NCBI GenBank assembly: GCA_963718635.1 | Contig: OY970367.1 | Coordinates: forward strand, 1,922,001-1,986,000 | Source of the DNA: JAIOQJ01 sp963718635 | GTDB taxonomy: Bacteria > Planctomycetota > Planctomycetia > Gemmatales > Gemmataceae | Length of the DNA stretch: 64,000 bases | Direction: 5' to 3' | Notes under the pieces: model-generated | What the model saw: the letters and a program-made list of their open reading frames with translations, nothing else | Told to the model about the DNA's origin: nothing | Databases searched by the model: none | Part shown: piece after piece, positions 9,449 to 18,137 of the stretch | Position numbering within the stretch: the stretch's first letter is position 1 | How the letters are laid out: each line of letters begins with the position of its first letter | Program-made: the position numbers and the translations under genes

Positions 9449-10348
9449 GTGAAATCGATCACTCTTTTGTTGCCGATTTTCCTTCTGGTTTCTCCGGCTT
9501 TGGCTGGAGATTTTGAACTCAAAGACGGCGACCGCGTTGTGTGGCTCGGCAGCACAGTCATCGAGCGCGAACAGCACTACGGCTATTGGGAGGCAGCGCT
9601 TACCACGCGCTGGCCCGATCGCAAAATTACCTTTCGTAATCTCGGCTGGAGCGGAGACGATGTTTTCGGCACCGCCCGCCTTGCCTTCGACATCAACAAG
9701 CCGGAACTCGGTCTGAAGCGCATGGTTGATCTGACACTGGCCGAGAAGCCCACGGTCATCTTCATCTGTTACGGCACCAACGAATCATTTGAAGGCGAAG
9801 CGGGATTAGAAAAATTTGCTAAAGGCTATGAGAAGCTTCTCGAAGGGTTGGCCCCGGCGAAGGCGCGTATATATTTGATGACTCCCTTTCGTCCTGCTAA
9901 GTCTCTGCCCGAGGCAATCAACTCAACCTATTTAAACGATGGACTAAAATTATATTGCGAACAGATTCAGAAGATTGCCAAAAACAAAGGGCTGACTTGC
10001 GTTGATCTCTTCAACACACCACCAATCGACGATAGCCTATTTGACGCGGGAATGCACTTGAATGAAAAAGGCTATAAAAAATCAGTCGATAATCTTTTCC
10101 GCGCACTCGGTCAGGTCAGCAAGGTTCTCACCCCCGAGCCGCTCCGCCAGGCTATCATTGAAAAGAACAAACTCTATTTTTACCGCTGGCGGCCGCAGAA
10201 TGAGACATATCTGTTCGGCTTCCGTAAGCACGAACAAGGCCGGAACGCGAAGGAGATTGTCGAGTTTGATCCGCTAATTGCGAAGGCGGAAGAAGAGATC
10301 GATCGAATCAAGAACCGGCCAGCTAAAAAAACTGAGGAAGGCAAATGA
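9449..10348 (+). CDS. Secreted SGNH/GDSL-type hydrolase
   Basis: A 299-residue protein with a clear signal peptide (MKSITLLLPIFLLVSPALAG). Motifs of the SGNH fold follow: GDRVVWLGSTVIER (block I variant), NLGWSGDDVFG (block II Gly), FICYGTNES (block III GTN) and DAGMHLNEKGY with the Asp/His pair near residue 210. The nucleophile position reads GST rather than GDS. Such proteins occur next to PVC-type dehydrogenase/cytochrome genes, as here. It probably removes ester groups from polysaccharides outside the cytoplasm; the substrate is unknown. It overlaps the start of the next open frame by 4 bases. Confidence 0.85.
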   Translation: MKSITLLLPIFLLVSPALAGDFELKDGDRVVWLGSTVIEREQHYGYWEAALTTRWPDRKITFRNLGWSGDDVFGTARLAFDINKPELGLKRMVDLTLAEKPTVIFICYGTNESFEGEAGLEKFAKGYEKLLEGLAPAKARIYLMTPFRPAKSLPEAINSTYLNDGLKLYCEQIQKIAKNKGLTCVDLFNTPPIDDSLFDAGMHLNEKGYKKSVDNLFRALGQVSKVLTPEPLRQAIIEKNKLYFYRWRPQNETYLFGFRKHEQGRNAKEIVEFDPLIAKAEEEIDRIKNRPAKKTEEGK

Positions 10349-10392
10349 CAGCCGGCGCCGTAATTCAATCGGAAATCTCTGGGAGTAAAGTG

Positions 10393-10662
10393 ATGCTCCT
10401 AGATACAGTAAGACAGCTACTTAAAAAGACACCGTTCGAGCCTTTTCGTCTCGTGCTGACGGACGGAAAGATTTACGAAATTCCCCATCCGGATTTCATG
10501 TGGACTTGGGGCAGTGATGTCTGGGTCGGCACCCGGGAACATACCGATGATGGCCAGGATTATCGTTGCCATTACGTTGACCTGTTTCTCGTCAATCGCA
10601 TCGAGCCCCTTGCCACTGCCAAATCTTCGAATTCACCGCCGGAAACTAACGGGCATAGTTGA
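10393..10662 (+). CDS. Small conserved protein of unknown function
   Basis: An 89-residue protein starting MLLDTVRQLLKKTPFEPFRL, preceded by GGGAG. An upstream ATG at 10345 overlaps the previous stop (ATGA) and cannot be excluded. The pattern, a short helix, FEPFRLVLTDGKIYEIPHPDFMW and then a beta-rich tail ending VDLFLVNRIEPL, matches a small family I know as widespread in planctomycetes. Its function is unknown. It sits between the SGNH hydrolase and the dehydrogenase/cytochrome and is probably co-transcribed with them. Confidence 0.7.
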   Translation: MLLDTVRQLLKKTPFEPFRLVLTDGKIYEIPHPDFMWTWGSDVWVGTREHTDDGQDYRCHYVDLFLVNRIEPLATAKSSNSPPETNGHS

Positions 10663-10693
10663 GGTTTCGATACAATTCATCTAAGGATTTTCC

Positions 10694-13600
10694 ATGTACC
10701 GCTACGCCTTATTGCTCGGTTGGCTCATTCCAACGGTTCTGTTCGCCCAATCCACCGCTAAAATCCCCGACCCCGATCCAGAGATCGAACGCAAAACGTT
10801 CATTCTTCCGGAAGGTTTTGAGGTCAATCTATTCGCCGCCGATCCCTTGCTAGCGAAACCGATCCAGATGAATTTTGATCCACAAGGCCGGCTTTGGGTC
10901 GCTTCCAGCGAGACCTATCCGCAGATCAAGCCGGGTGAAAAGGCAAACGATAAAATCATTATTTTGGAAGACACCAAAGGCGTTGGCCGGGCGGATAAAG
11001 TCACAGTCTTTGCGGATGGCCTGTTGATCCCAACAGGCGTCGAGCCCGGCGATGGCGGCGCCTATGTAGCCAATAGCACCGAACTATTGCACCTCAGCGC
11101 CTCCAAACCGGGCGGCAAGGCAGACAAGACGCGTGTTGTTCTCTCTGGTTTCGGCACCGAGGATACACATCACATTCTGCATACTTTGCGCTGGGGACCG
11201 GAGGGGATGCTCTATTTCAACCAGTCCACTTATATCCATAGCCATATTGAGACTCCGCATGGCGTGCGCCACCTGAATGGCGGCGGGATCTGGCAGTTTC
11301 GACCGGAGACGATGCAGCTCGAAGTCTTTGTACGCGGCTATATCAATCCGTGGGGCCATCACTTCGATCGCTATGGGCAATCGTTCGCGACCGATGGCGC
11401 CAATGGTGAGGGGATAACCCACAATATCCCCGGCGCCGCTTATTCGTGGGCTATTGGCGTACCGAAGATTCTGCATGGGCTGAATCCCGGCAGTCCCAAA
11501 CATTGCGGCCTGGAGGTTCTCAGCGGCAGCCACCTGCCCGAAGATTGGCGCGGCAATATGCTCACCGCCGACTTTCGGGGACATCGGGTTTGCCGATTCG
11601 TGTTGAAAGACGATGGCTCGACGTACGCATCCCAGGAGAAGGCCGAACTGATCAAGTCGAACCATCCCGCCTTTCGGCCCATCGATATCAAGATGGGGCC
11701 CGATGGCGCGATCTACGTTGCCGACTGGTACAACCCTATCATTCAGCATGGCGAAATCGACTTCCGCGATCCCCGCCGCGATCATACGCATGGGCGAATT
11801 TGGCGCATTACAGCTAAGACTAGGCCATTAGTGCAGAAGGTTGATTTGAGTAAGGCAACAATTCCTGAATTGCTCGACCGTCTCAAAGCGCCGGAAGATT
11901 GGACTCGCCACAACGCCAAGCGCGTCCTCAAGGAACGAGGCCTGGAGGCGGTTTCACCTGAGCTCAATAAATGGCTTGCTAAACAACAGGATGAGCATGA
12001 TCTGCTCGAAGGATTTTGGGTATTTCAAGCGCTCGACTGCTGCGATTCGGTGTTACTGACGAAATTGCTGCAAGCGAAGGATTTTCGGGTCCGCGCAGCC
12101 GCGACACGCGTCCTCGGGCTATGGCCGAGCATCGCTACGGCATCGATGCTGTCAAAGTTGGTGGTGGATGAACATCCGCGCGTGCGGCTCGAAGCCGTGC
12201 GAGCGCTAAGCAATGTGAAAACGGAACGAGCCGTTGAAGAAGCGATGACAGCCCTCGATAAGCCGATGGACCGGGTTTTAGAATACGCGCTCTGGATGAC
12301 GGCCCGCGATTTAGAGCCGCAATGGGCACCCGCCTTCGCGGCCGGCAAGCTCGATTTCGGCGGCAATGCCAGGCATTTGACCTTTGCACTACAAGCAGTC
12401 GGCACCGCGTCGGCCATGCAGCCATTGCTTGCCCTATTGAAGTCGGGCAAGATTGCGCGCGATCGCCAGGAGAGTGTCTGGTCGCTCGTCGCCAGTCTTG
12501 GCGGAGCCGCCGAATTGCAAGCTGTATTTGACCGCGCACTGCTAGCAAGCGATTCGACCGCTTTACAGGCAGCGCTGCTGTCATCGCTCGAACAAGCGAT
12601 GTTGCAGCGTCACTTGAAGCCCGCAGGCGACTTAGCCCGGCTGAAGGAGCTTTTTGCAACTAATAGCGATGCCGTGCGCCCGGTTGCTTACCGACTTGCG
12701 GGTCTCTGGAAGCTGACTGCCCTGCGTAACGAATTGCAGGCCGCCGCCGCGGGGGAAAAGAGTAGCCAAGCAGTGCGTCAGGCAGCTTTCGAAGGCCTAG
12801 CTAATTTCAACGATAAATTGAGCACCACTTATCTAGGCACAACGGCAGCTACGGGAACTACTATCGAAATAAGGGGCATGGCGATCGTAGCCCTCTCATC
12901 TCTCGACGTTGCCGCGGCGGCCGTGAAGGCCGCCGACTTGCTCGCAACGGTCAAGGCCGATGATAGCCTGCTCGATCTGTTTGCTGCCCTTTTGAGCCGG
13001 AAGGGGGGCGGTGTTGCGCTGTCCAAAGCGCTTGAAGGCAAGAAGCTGTCGCCAGATGTGGCCAAGCTAGGCATTAGGGCAGTGCGCGCTTCAGTTCAGG
13101 ATATGCCTATGCTGGTAGAGGCGCTGAATAAAGCGGGCGATTTAGCGGCACAAAAGCGCGATTTAACCAAACCGGAAGTCGAAGCACTTGTCGCTGAGGT
13201 TCAGAAAACGGGGAATGCAGCCCGAGGCGAGATCCTCTATCGGCGTGCCGACATGCAATGCCTGAAGTGTCACGCGATCGGCGGCGCAGGGGGCCAGGTT
13301 GGCCCCGACCTCGCCAGCATCGGCGCCAGCGCGCCGATCGACTACCTCATTGATTCCTTGCTGCTTCCCAACAAGGCGATCAAGGAAGGCTTCCACTCGT
13401 TGCGCATCGAAACAGTCGATGGCAAGGTTCACACCGGCATCAAAATCCGCGAATCGAAAACCGAATTGGCTTTGCGCACGGCAGACGACAAAGAGATAGT
13501 CATCCAAGTCAAAGACATCGAAGACAAGCGCAATTCGCGCTCACTCATGCCCGACGGTTTGGTAGACACGCTCACCCGCAATGAATTGGCGGATGTCGTC

Positions 13601-14098
13601 AAGTTCCTCTCGGAGCTCGGCAAGCTGGGGCCCTACTCGTTAAGCAAAGCGCGGATCGTACGCCGTTGGCAGGTGCTGCAGCCAACGCCCGATGCCGTGG
13701 GTTTGATTCGTAAATCGCGCGTTGCGGCTGTAGCCGAGAACGATCCCGCTTTTCAATGGAATTCAACGTACAGCATGGTCTCAGGCGAGCTGCCGCTCGA
13801 TGCCGCTGTGCCGTTCACCGTTTGGAAAGACACCGCGCCAATGGCCGTTTTCCGCTGCCAACTCGATGTGACTGCGGCAGGTAAGGTGAAACTAAAACTC
13901 AATTCCGCCGCAGGCATCAGCCTTTTAGTCGGCTCAAATCCGGTTGATGCGATGGATGAGACGATGCTCGACCTGCCGGCCGGAACACAGACGTTGTTGT
14001 TCGCCATCGACCTTTCCAAACGCAAGGAGCCCTTGCGTGTTGAGTTGGAAGATGTCGAAGGGTCGTCCGCGCGGGTGAATATCGTTGGTGGGAAGTAA
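10694..14098 (+). CDS. PVC-type membrane-bound dehydrogenase with HEAT repeats and haem-binding domain
   Basis: A 1134-residue secreted protein. The signal peptide is MYRYALLLGWLIPTVLFAQ. Residues 25-370 form a beta-propeller dehydrogenase-like domain (FEVNLFAADPLLAKPIQMNFDPQG, IDIKMGPDGAIYVADWYNPII, RDHTHGRIWRI). Residues 400-840 are alpha-helical HEAT-like repeats. A c-type haem site, CLKCH, lies at residues 856-860, followed by GGAGGQVGPDLASIG and LMPDGLVDTLTRNELADVVKFLSEL, as in the Pirellula/Verrucomicrobium-type haem-binding domain. The last 130 residues form an additional beta-rich module. It probably oxidises a sugar or related substrate in the periplasm and passes electrons to its own haem. 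It is one of the longest intact frames in the window. Confidence 0.93.
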   Translation: MYRYALLLGWLIPTVLFAQSTAKIPDPDPEIERKTFILPEGFEVNLFAADPLLAKPIQMNFDPQGRLWVASSETYPQIKPGEKANDKIIILEDTKGVGRADKVTVFADGLLIPTGVEPGDGGAYVANSTELLHLSASKPGGKADKTRVVLSGFGTEDTHHILHTLRWGPEGMLYFNQSTYIHSHIETPHGVRHLNGGGIWQFRPETMQLEVFVRGYINPWGHHFDRYGQSFATDGANGEGITHNIPGAAYSWAIGVPKILHGLNPGSPKHCGLEVLSGSHLPEDWRGNMLTADFRGHRVCRFVLKDDGSTYASQEKAELIKSNHPAFRPIDIKMGPDGAIYVADWYNPIIQHGEIDFRDPRRDHTHGRIWRITAKTRPLVQKVDLSKATIPELLDRLKAPEDWTRHNAKRVLKERGLEAVSPELNKWLAKQQDEHDLLEGFWVFQALDCCDSVLLTKLLQAKDFRVRAAATRVLGLWPSIATASMLSKLVVDEHPRVRLEAVRALSNVKTERAVEEAMTALDKPMDRVLEYALWMTARDLEPQWAPAFAAGKLDFGGNARHLTFALQAVGTASAMQPLLALLKSGKIARDRQESVWSLVASLGGAAELQAVFDRALLASDSTALQAALLSSLEQAMLQRHLKPAGDLARLKELFATNSDAVRPVAYRLAGLWKLTALRNELQAAAAGEKSSQAVRQAAFEGLANFNDKLSTTYLGTTAATGTTIEIRGMAIVALSSLDVAAAAVKAADLLATVKADDSLLDLFAALLSRKGGGVALSKALEGKKLSPDVAKLGIRAVRASVQDMPMLVEALNKAGDLAAQKRDLTKPEVEALVAEVQKTGNAARGEILYRRADMQCLKCHAIGGAGGQVGPDLASIGASAPIDYLIDSLLLPNKAIKEGFHSLRIETVDGKVHTGIKIRESKTELALRTADDKEIVIQVKDIEDKRNSRSLMPDGLVDTLTRNELADVVKFLSELGKLGPYSLSKARIVRRWQVLQPTPDAVGLIRKSRVAAVAENDPAFQWNSTYSMVSGELPLDAAVPFTVWKDTAPMAVFRCQLDVTAAGKVKLKLNSAAGISLLVGSNPVDAMDETMLDLPAGTQTLLFAIDLSKRKEPLRVELEDVEGSSARVNIVGGK

Positions 14099-14146
14099 GC
14101 GACCGCCGAAGTCGATTTGCGCACACTAATTTGGTCTGGTTGCGCT

Positions 14147-14264
14147 ACACTAACCCGAAGCGTGAGCGAGGCAAACCCCGAAGCGCTAGCGTTATTCGGG
14201 GTGATAGGCGGCAGAACCTCGCTAACGCGTCGGGGATTGCCTCGTTTACACTTCGGGTTAGTGT
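14147..14264. repeat. Large imperfect inverted repeat (AGCGTGAGCGA family)
   Basis: Left arm ACACTAACCCGAAGCGTGAG from 14147 pairs with the right arm ending CACTTCGGGTTAGTGT at 14264. The pairing continues inward through CGAGGCAAACCCCG with CGGGGATTGCCTCG. A shorter hairpin lies inside. The core CCGAAGCGTGAGCGA recurs in palindromes at 29.1, 35.5 and 37.8 kb. Confidence 0.8.
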
Positions 14265-14286
14265 GTGAGTTACAAGGGTGAAACTA

Positions 14287-14478
14287 ATGGTCGAACTGTC
14301 GTTTTTTGAAAGTCTGAAAGCCGGCCTTGAAGAGTGTATACAACATGTACGTGGAGAGATGTGTCTCAAGACGACAGATCCCACTGTTCCGCCTAAATTA
14401 GTTGTACACGTCGATAAAACGAGTTTTAGGGACTCACCTAAGATTACAAGCAAAGACAATGCTAACAACAGGGGTTAG
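14287..14478 (+). CDS. Truncated N-terminal piece of an XRE/HigA-like regulator
   Basis: A 63-residue frame starting MVELSFFESLKAGLEECI, with AAGGGTG about 8 bases upstream. The sequence FFESLKAGLEECIQHVRGEMCLKTT resembles the N-terminal segment of small XRE-type antitoxin-like regulators, which normally continue into a helix-turn-helix of about 60 residues. Here that domain is absent and the frame ends in a polar tail. The frame ends just before the next gene. It is either a remnant or a short protein that has lost DNA binding. No toxin gene is adjacent. Confidence 0.45.
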   Translation: MVELSFFESLKAGLEECIQHVRGEMCLKTTDPTVPPKLVVHVDKTSFRDSPKITSKDNANNRG

Positions 14479-14481
14479 ACG

Positions 14482-15618
14482 ATGATGCCATTCAAGTGCC
14501 TGCGTCTTTCGGGTTTGGCGATTCTTTTGATCTCTTCGGCTCTCATAGCGGAAGAGCCTAAGAATCCGCTTGCCAATACGGACTACAAAAGCCGCACTGT
14601 TAAAAAGCTGCGCGAGAAATTGATAGAGGACAACGGCGGCGATCTGAAGACAGAAGCAGCCGTCGCGCAGGGACTGCTCTGGCTGGCCAAACAGCAGAGC
14701 CCGGTGAACGGCAATTGCCAGTTCGACGGCAGCGAGAAGGGGAATCGGGTCGCCGCAACGGGGATGGCCCTACTACCCTTTTTGGCCGCTGGTCAAACGC
14801 TTAATGATTCGAAATACAAAAGAAGCGTTACAGCAGGCCTTAATTATTTGATCACGGTGCAAACCGAGAAAGGAACGTGGGACGTACAGACGATGTATAG
14901 CCACGCCATTGCTACGATTGCACTCTGCGAAGCAGCTGGCATGACAGGCGACCAAAAAATCAAAAAGGCAGCAGCGAACGCGGCGCAATACATTGTCGAA
15001 GCCCAGTGCGCGGATGGCAGTTGGAATTATGTTATTGGTGGAAATGGTGACACGTCCATTCTTGGCTGGCAAATCCAAGCACTTAGGAGCGCGCGTTATG
15101 CGCAAATCAAAGTCCCTCAAGCGACGTTCGATAAAGCCAACAAATTCCTCGATTCCGTAACTGAAACGGGGGCAACATACGGCTATCGGAGCAAAGGCTC
15201 CCTTTCGAGTCTTACGTCTGTTGGCCTGCTGTCGCGTTTATACATGGGATGGAAACCCGATAATAAATCGGTCCTCGAAGGCGCCGCTTATCTTTGGAAG
15301 AAGGCGCCGCCTTCAGACAAACTTTGGGACATGTACTACTACTATTACGCCACCCAGGTTTTCTTTCAAATTGATGGCCCCGAGTGGCAAAAAAACTGGA
15401 ACCCGGCTATGAAAGAGGTGCTGCTGAAAAGGCAAATTACCGATAAAACCCGCGATGCCAAACCGGCGGACATCGGCAGCTTTCCCAAAGATGATAGCCA
15501 GGTGGGCGAACACTGCGGCAGGCTCGGCACAACGGCGCTGGCGCTGGCCACGCTTGAGGTCTATTATCGGCATGGCCGTCTCTTCCAACGTAAGGCTGAC
15601 CTAGATTTGGAAAAGTGA
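14482..15618 (+). CDS. Secreted prenyltransferase/squalene-oxidase-repeat protein
   Basis: A 378-residue protein with a signal peptide (LSGLAILLISSALIAEEP). It then has repeated helix-turn-helix units: AVAQGLLWLAKQQSP, SVTAGLNYLITVQTEKGTW, NAAQYIVEAQCADGSWNY, DTSILGWQIQALRSAR and LEGAAYLWKKAPP. These are the QxxDGSW-type repeats of the terpene-cyclase alpha6-alpha6 fold. Catalytic acids of squalene cyclases are not evident, and such secreted planctomycete proteins are not known to cyclise terpenes, so a structural or binding role is more likely. ATG is doubled (14482, 14485). Confidence 0.85.
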   Translation: MMPFKCLRLSGLAILLISSALIAEEPKNPLANTDYKSRTVKKLREKLIEDNGGDLKTEAAVAQGLLWLAKQQSPVNGNCQFDGSEKGNRVAATGMALLPFLAAGQTLNDSKYKRSVTAGLNYLITVQTEKGTWDVQTMYSHAIATIALCEAAGMTGDQKIKKAAANAAQYIVEAQCADGSWNYVIGGNGDTSILGWQIQALRSARYAQIKVPQATFDKANKFLDSVTETGATYGYRSKGSLSSLTSVGLLSRLYMGWKPDNKSVLEGAAYLWKKAPPSDKLWDMYYYYYATQVFFQIDGPEWQKNWNPAMKEVLLKRQITDKTRDAKPADIGSFPKDDSQVGEHCGRLGTTALALATLEVYYRHGRLFQRKADLDLEK

Positions 15619-15685
15619 CAGCAACTCCCGCGCTGAGGATTTGACCTTTCAAACAAGATTCTGTTCGAAAAGGCAACAACAGCTA

Positions 15686-16176
15686 TTAGCGCAGGCCCGC
15701 AACAGACGTCTTTCCCAAAAGCCCCAACGTCGCGTGATCCGGCTCATTCTGAAAGTACTTCGCCATCAAGCGATGAAAGATTGAATCAGCCGTAGACACC
15801 ACAGCAAACAAGGTGCAACAAGACTTCAGCTTCGCCGCATCAACCGAGCCAAAGACTTGACGAGCCGACGCCCTTGAATGCTGAAAGCGGCTTCACAACA
15901 TTCTAAAAGCCTCGGGCCGAGGCGCGGGTGAGCGAGGTAGGCTTTCGCCTCCTCAATGCTCTTGATCGCGTAGCGTTTCGAATACTCGCTCGAGCCAAGG
16001 CCGGCGAACTGCGGAAAGATGAACCACATCCAATGCGAGCGCTTTTCGCCGCTCTTGATCTCGGCAAGTGCTTGGTCGTAAACGTCCATTTGCCCGTAGA
16101 GAAAGCGGATAAGGTCATGCGGATCGTCCGGATCATTATTCATGAGTCTCACCTGCTCTTTGACCGGCCAATGCAA
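15686..16176 (-). CDS. DUF1810 family protein, frame-interrupted
   Basis: DUF1810 proteins are small (about 140-160 residues) with unknown function. The N-terminal frame gives DPHDLIRFLYGQ and KRSHWMWFIFPQFAGLGSSEYSKRYAI, then LAHPRLGPRLLECCEAAFSIQGR. It then shifts at about 15868-15871 (GACGCCC). The alternative frame continues SARQVFGSVDAAKLKSCCTLF and YFQNEPDHATLGLLGK to a stop at 15686-15688, as expected for the family. One base is missing. The start may be MNNDPDDPHDL rather than 16176. It lies 3 bases downstream of the serine acetyltransferase, so it is probably in its operon. Confidence 0.85.
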
Positions 16177-16179
16177 GGT

Positions 16180-17124
16180 TCAGATATGATACATCCAGCC
16201 TTGCTCGGGCGGGGTTGCCCCTTTTAAGCGAAGTGCAGGTTTTTCGAGCACTACGACCGTATCGGCCGCGACGCTATGGGTAAGCCAAACGTTCGAGCCG
16301 ATGACCGAGCGTGCGCCGACGGTCGTTTTCCCGCCGAGAATAGTCGCATTCGCATAGACGATCACTTCGTCTTCTAAAGTTGGGTGTCGCTTGGTGCCCC
16401 GCACGAGCTCGCCATCAGCATCCTTTTGAAAGCTGAGCGCGCCGAGCGTGACTCCTTGATAGATGCGCACCCCTTCGCCAATGGTGCAGGTTTCACCGAT
16501 GACGACTCCCGTGCCGTGATCGATGAAAAAGCTGTCCCCGATATGGGCGCCCGGATGGATATCGATGCCGGTCTTCGAATGGGCGACTTCGGCCATCATG
16601 CGTGGCACATAGGGTACGCCCAGACGCAACATCTCATGGGCGATGCGATGGACCGTTATCGCTTCCAGGCCCGGATAGCAGAAGATGATTTCGTGATGGC
16701 TCTTGGCGGCCGGGTCGCCGCGAAAAGCCGCCGCGACATCGAGATCGAGAGCGCTGCGAATGGCCGGAATGCGCTTCAGAAATTCGACGGCCTTGCGTTG
16801 AGCCAACAATTCGAAATCGGTATGCGGCGCTTCTTGGCAAAGATCGTGGCGGAAGGCGCGTGCGAGCTGCTGGGTCAATCGTTCGTGCAACGAATCGATC
16901 AGGCTGCCAACGTAATATTCAACGTTGCCAATGTGCAAGCCCTGGCGTCGGCCAAAGCCGGGATAGATGACTTCGAACAAATCGTGGAGAATCTCACCCA
17001 CGCTCTCCTTGCTCGGCAGTGGCTGTTGCCCCAAGTGATTGATCCGGCTGCATTCTGTGTACGTCTCAATAATTGCTTCGGTGATCGAGCCCAGTCCTTC
17101 TTTTGGCCGTATCTCAGTTATCAT
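16180..17124 (-). CDS. epsC: Serine O-acetyltransferase (EpsC type)
   Basis: Transfers acetyl from acetyl-CoA to L-serine, giving O-acetylserine, the first step of cysteine synthesis. The 314-residue protein has an N-terminal helical domain (to about 165). A left-handed beta-helix follows, built from hexapeptide repeats: GIDIHPGAHIGDSFFIDHGTG, VVIGETCTIGEGVRIYQGVT, LEDEVIVYANATILGGKTTVG and ARSVIGSNVWLTHSV. The DHGTGVVIGET motif is the active-site loop. The long N-terminal domain fits the EpsC subgroup. No cysteine synthase gene is adjacent. Confidence 0.93.
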   Translation of the reverse strand: MITEIRPKEGLGSITEAIIETYTECSRINHLGQQPLPSKESVGEILHDLFEVIYPGFGRRQGLHIGNVEYYVGSLIDSLHERLTQQLARAFRHDLCQEAPHTDFELLAQRKAVEFLKRIPAIRSALDLDVAAAFRGDPAAKSHHEIIFCYPGLEAITVHRIAHEMLRLGVPYVPRMMAEVAHSKTGIDIHPGAHIGDSFFIDHGTGVVIGETCTIGEGVRIYQGVTLGALSFQKDADGELVRGTKRHPTLEDEVIVYANATILGGKTTVGARSVIGSNVWLTHSVAADTVVVLEKPALRLKGATPPEQGWMYHI

Positions 17125-17180
17125 TGCGTAAATCCTTTATCGCTCAATAAATGGCCGTCTGGTGAACGAACGAATTGACC

Positions 17181-18029
17181 TTACGACCGGCGTTTAGCTA
17201 ATTCCTGACGCACGATTTCGATGTCGAGATCCAAGATATCGGCGATCACGCTTGCGTCGGTCGTCAGTCCCGCCATCCTTGCAACAGAACGCAGCTTTTC
17301 GTGCTGGAGCCTCGCTCGCTCTTCCTCGACTTGTTTTTGCAACTTGGCGCGTTCCACCTCGGCGCCCTCTTCGAACGCTTCCTGATAAACCCGGGTCTCC
17401 CGGACATCGCGGACTAACAACATGGCTTGAATCTCCTCTCGACTAAACTTGGGCAGTTTGTAAATGATAATCGTTTCAATCAACTGTATCAAATCTGCCC
17501 GCAGCGCTGCATCGTCAATTTCCGCGTCGGCGCGAGCCACCAGGCCGCGTGCAAGGGCCGGCGCTTCGCTAACAGCGCCCTGGATCAGATGAATGATCGA
17601 CAGTCCAAGCGAAGCACAGTTCAGCTCGGGCATTTCATCCAGGTAATAGCGACGAATGATCCCGGCGTCGAGCAAAGGCTGATAGGGCGCCAGTTCCTTC
17701 GGCTCCAACTCGCGCTCGGCGAACAAGACCACGCCGTAAAACAATTGGGCGGGATCGTGTCGCTTCAAATAAGTGTAGGCCTTCGCCAACAAATCTGCGA
17801 AAACGCTCGGCAAGAAGTAAAACTGAATTTCAAGAAAGTAGAGAGGCAGTCCCTGCTCTTTGGGCAGAAACACGCCGTCGAGCCGATGCGACGTTTCCTT
17901 GAATTCGAGAGCCTCGAATTGATAGCGGGCCGCCATCGCCAGCGCATCTTCCATCGCCATGCCCAAAAGCAAAAAGAACGTCTCGGGACTGGCGGCGAAG
18001 AGCCGATAGAAAACGGGGTCCGAAATCAT
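17181..18029 (-). CDS. DUF2887/Rpn-family protein (putative recombination-promoting nuclease)
   Basis: A 282-residue protein starting SDPVFYRLFAASPETFFLLLG, with EFKETSHRLDGVFLP and LPLYFLEIQFYFLPSVFADLL. These are features of the DUF2887 branch of the PD-(D/E)XK Rpn-like superfamily: the D in RLDGVF and the ExQ in LEIQF are the probable catalytic residues. The C-terminal third is coiled coil (VERAKLQKQVEEERARLQHEK) and ends in DILDLDIEIVRQELAKRR, a tail common in this family. Rpn proteins promote recombination and often behave as mobile or toxin-like genes. A REP-like palindrome lies immediately upstream. Confidence 0.85.
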   Translation of the reverse strand: MISDPVFYRLFAASPETFFLLLGMAMEDALAMAARYQFEALEFKETSHRLDGVFLPKEQGLPLYFLEIQFYFLPSVFADLLAKAYTYLKRHDPAQLFYGVVLFAERELEPKELAPYQPLLDAGIIRRYYLDEMPELNCASLGLSIIHLIQGAVSEAPALARGLVARADAEIDDAALRADLIQLIETIIIYKLPKFSREEIQAMLLVRDVRETRVYQEAFEEGAEVERAKLQKQVEEERARLQHEKLRSVARMAGLTTDASVIADILDLDIEIVRQELAKRRS

Positions 18030-18037
18030 GGGTTCTT

Positions 18038-18111
18038 GTAGGGTGGCTGAAGGCTTTGCAACCCACCGGTACGCGGGAAAGTGGGCTACGCAGAGCCTGC
18101 GCCCACCCTAC
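18038..18111. repeat. REP-like palindrome (GTAGGGTGG type), copy 1
   Basis: GTAGGGTGGCTGAAGGCTTT at 18038 is answered by an imperfect inverted copy ending GCCCACCCTAC at 18111, separated by a short loop. A near-perfect copy of the same palindrome is found at 41646-41722 and a half copy near 43318-43357. Confidence 0.8.
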
Positions 18112-18137
18112 AAACGACGAATGGTTCCAGCGAAGTC

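Noticed and set aside
16384..17178. 264-residue plus-strand frame opposite serine acetyltransferase
   Set aside because: It is the antisense of the hexapeptide-repeat gene; the minus-strand product matches a known family along its full length.
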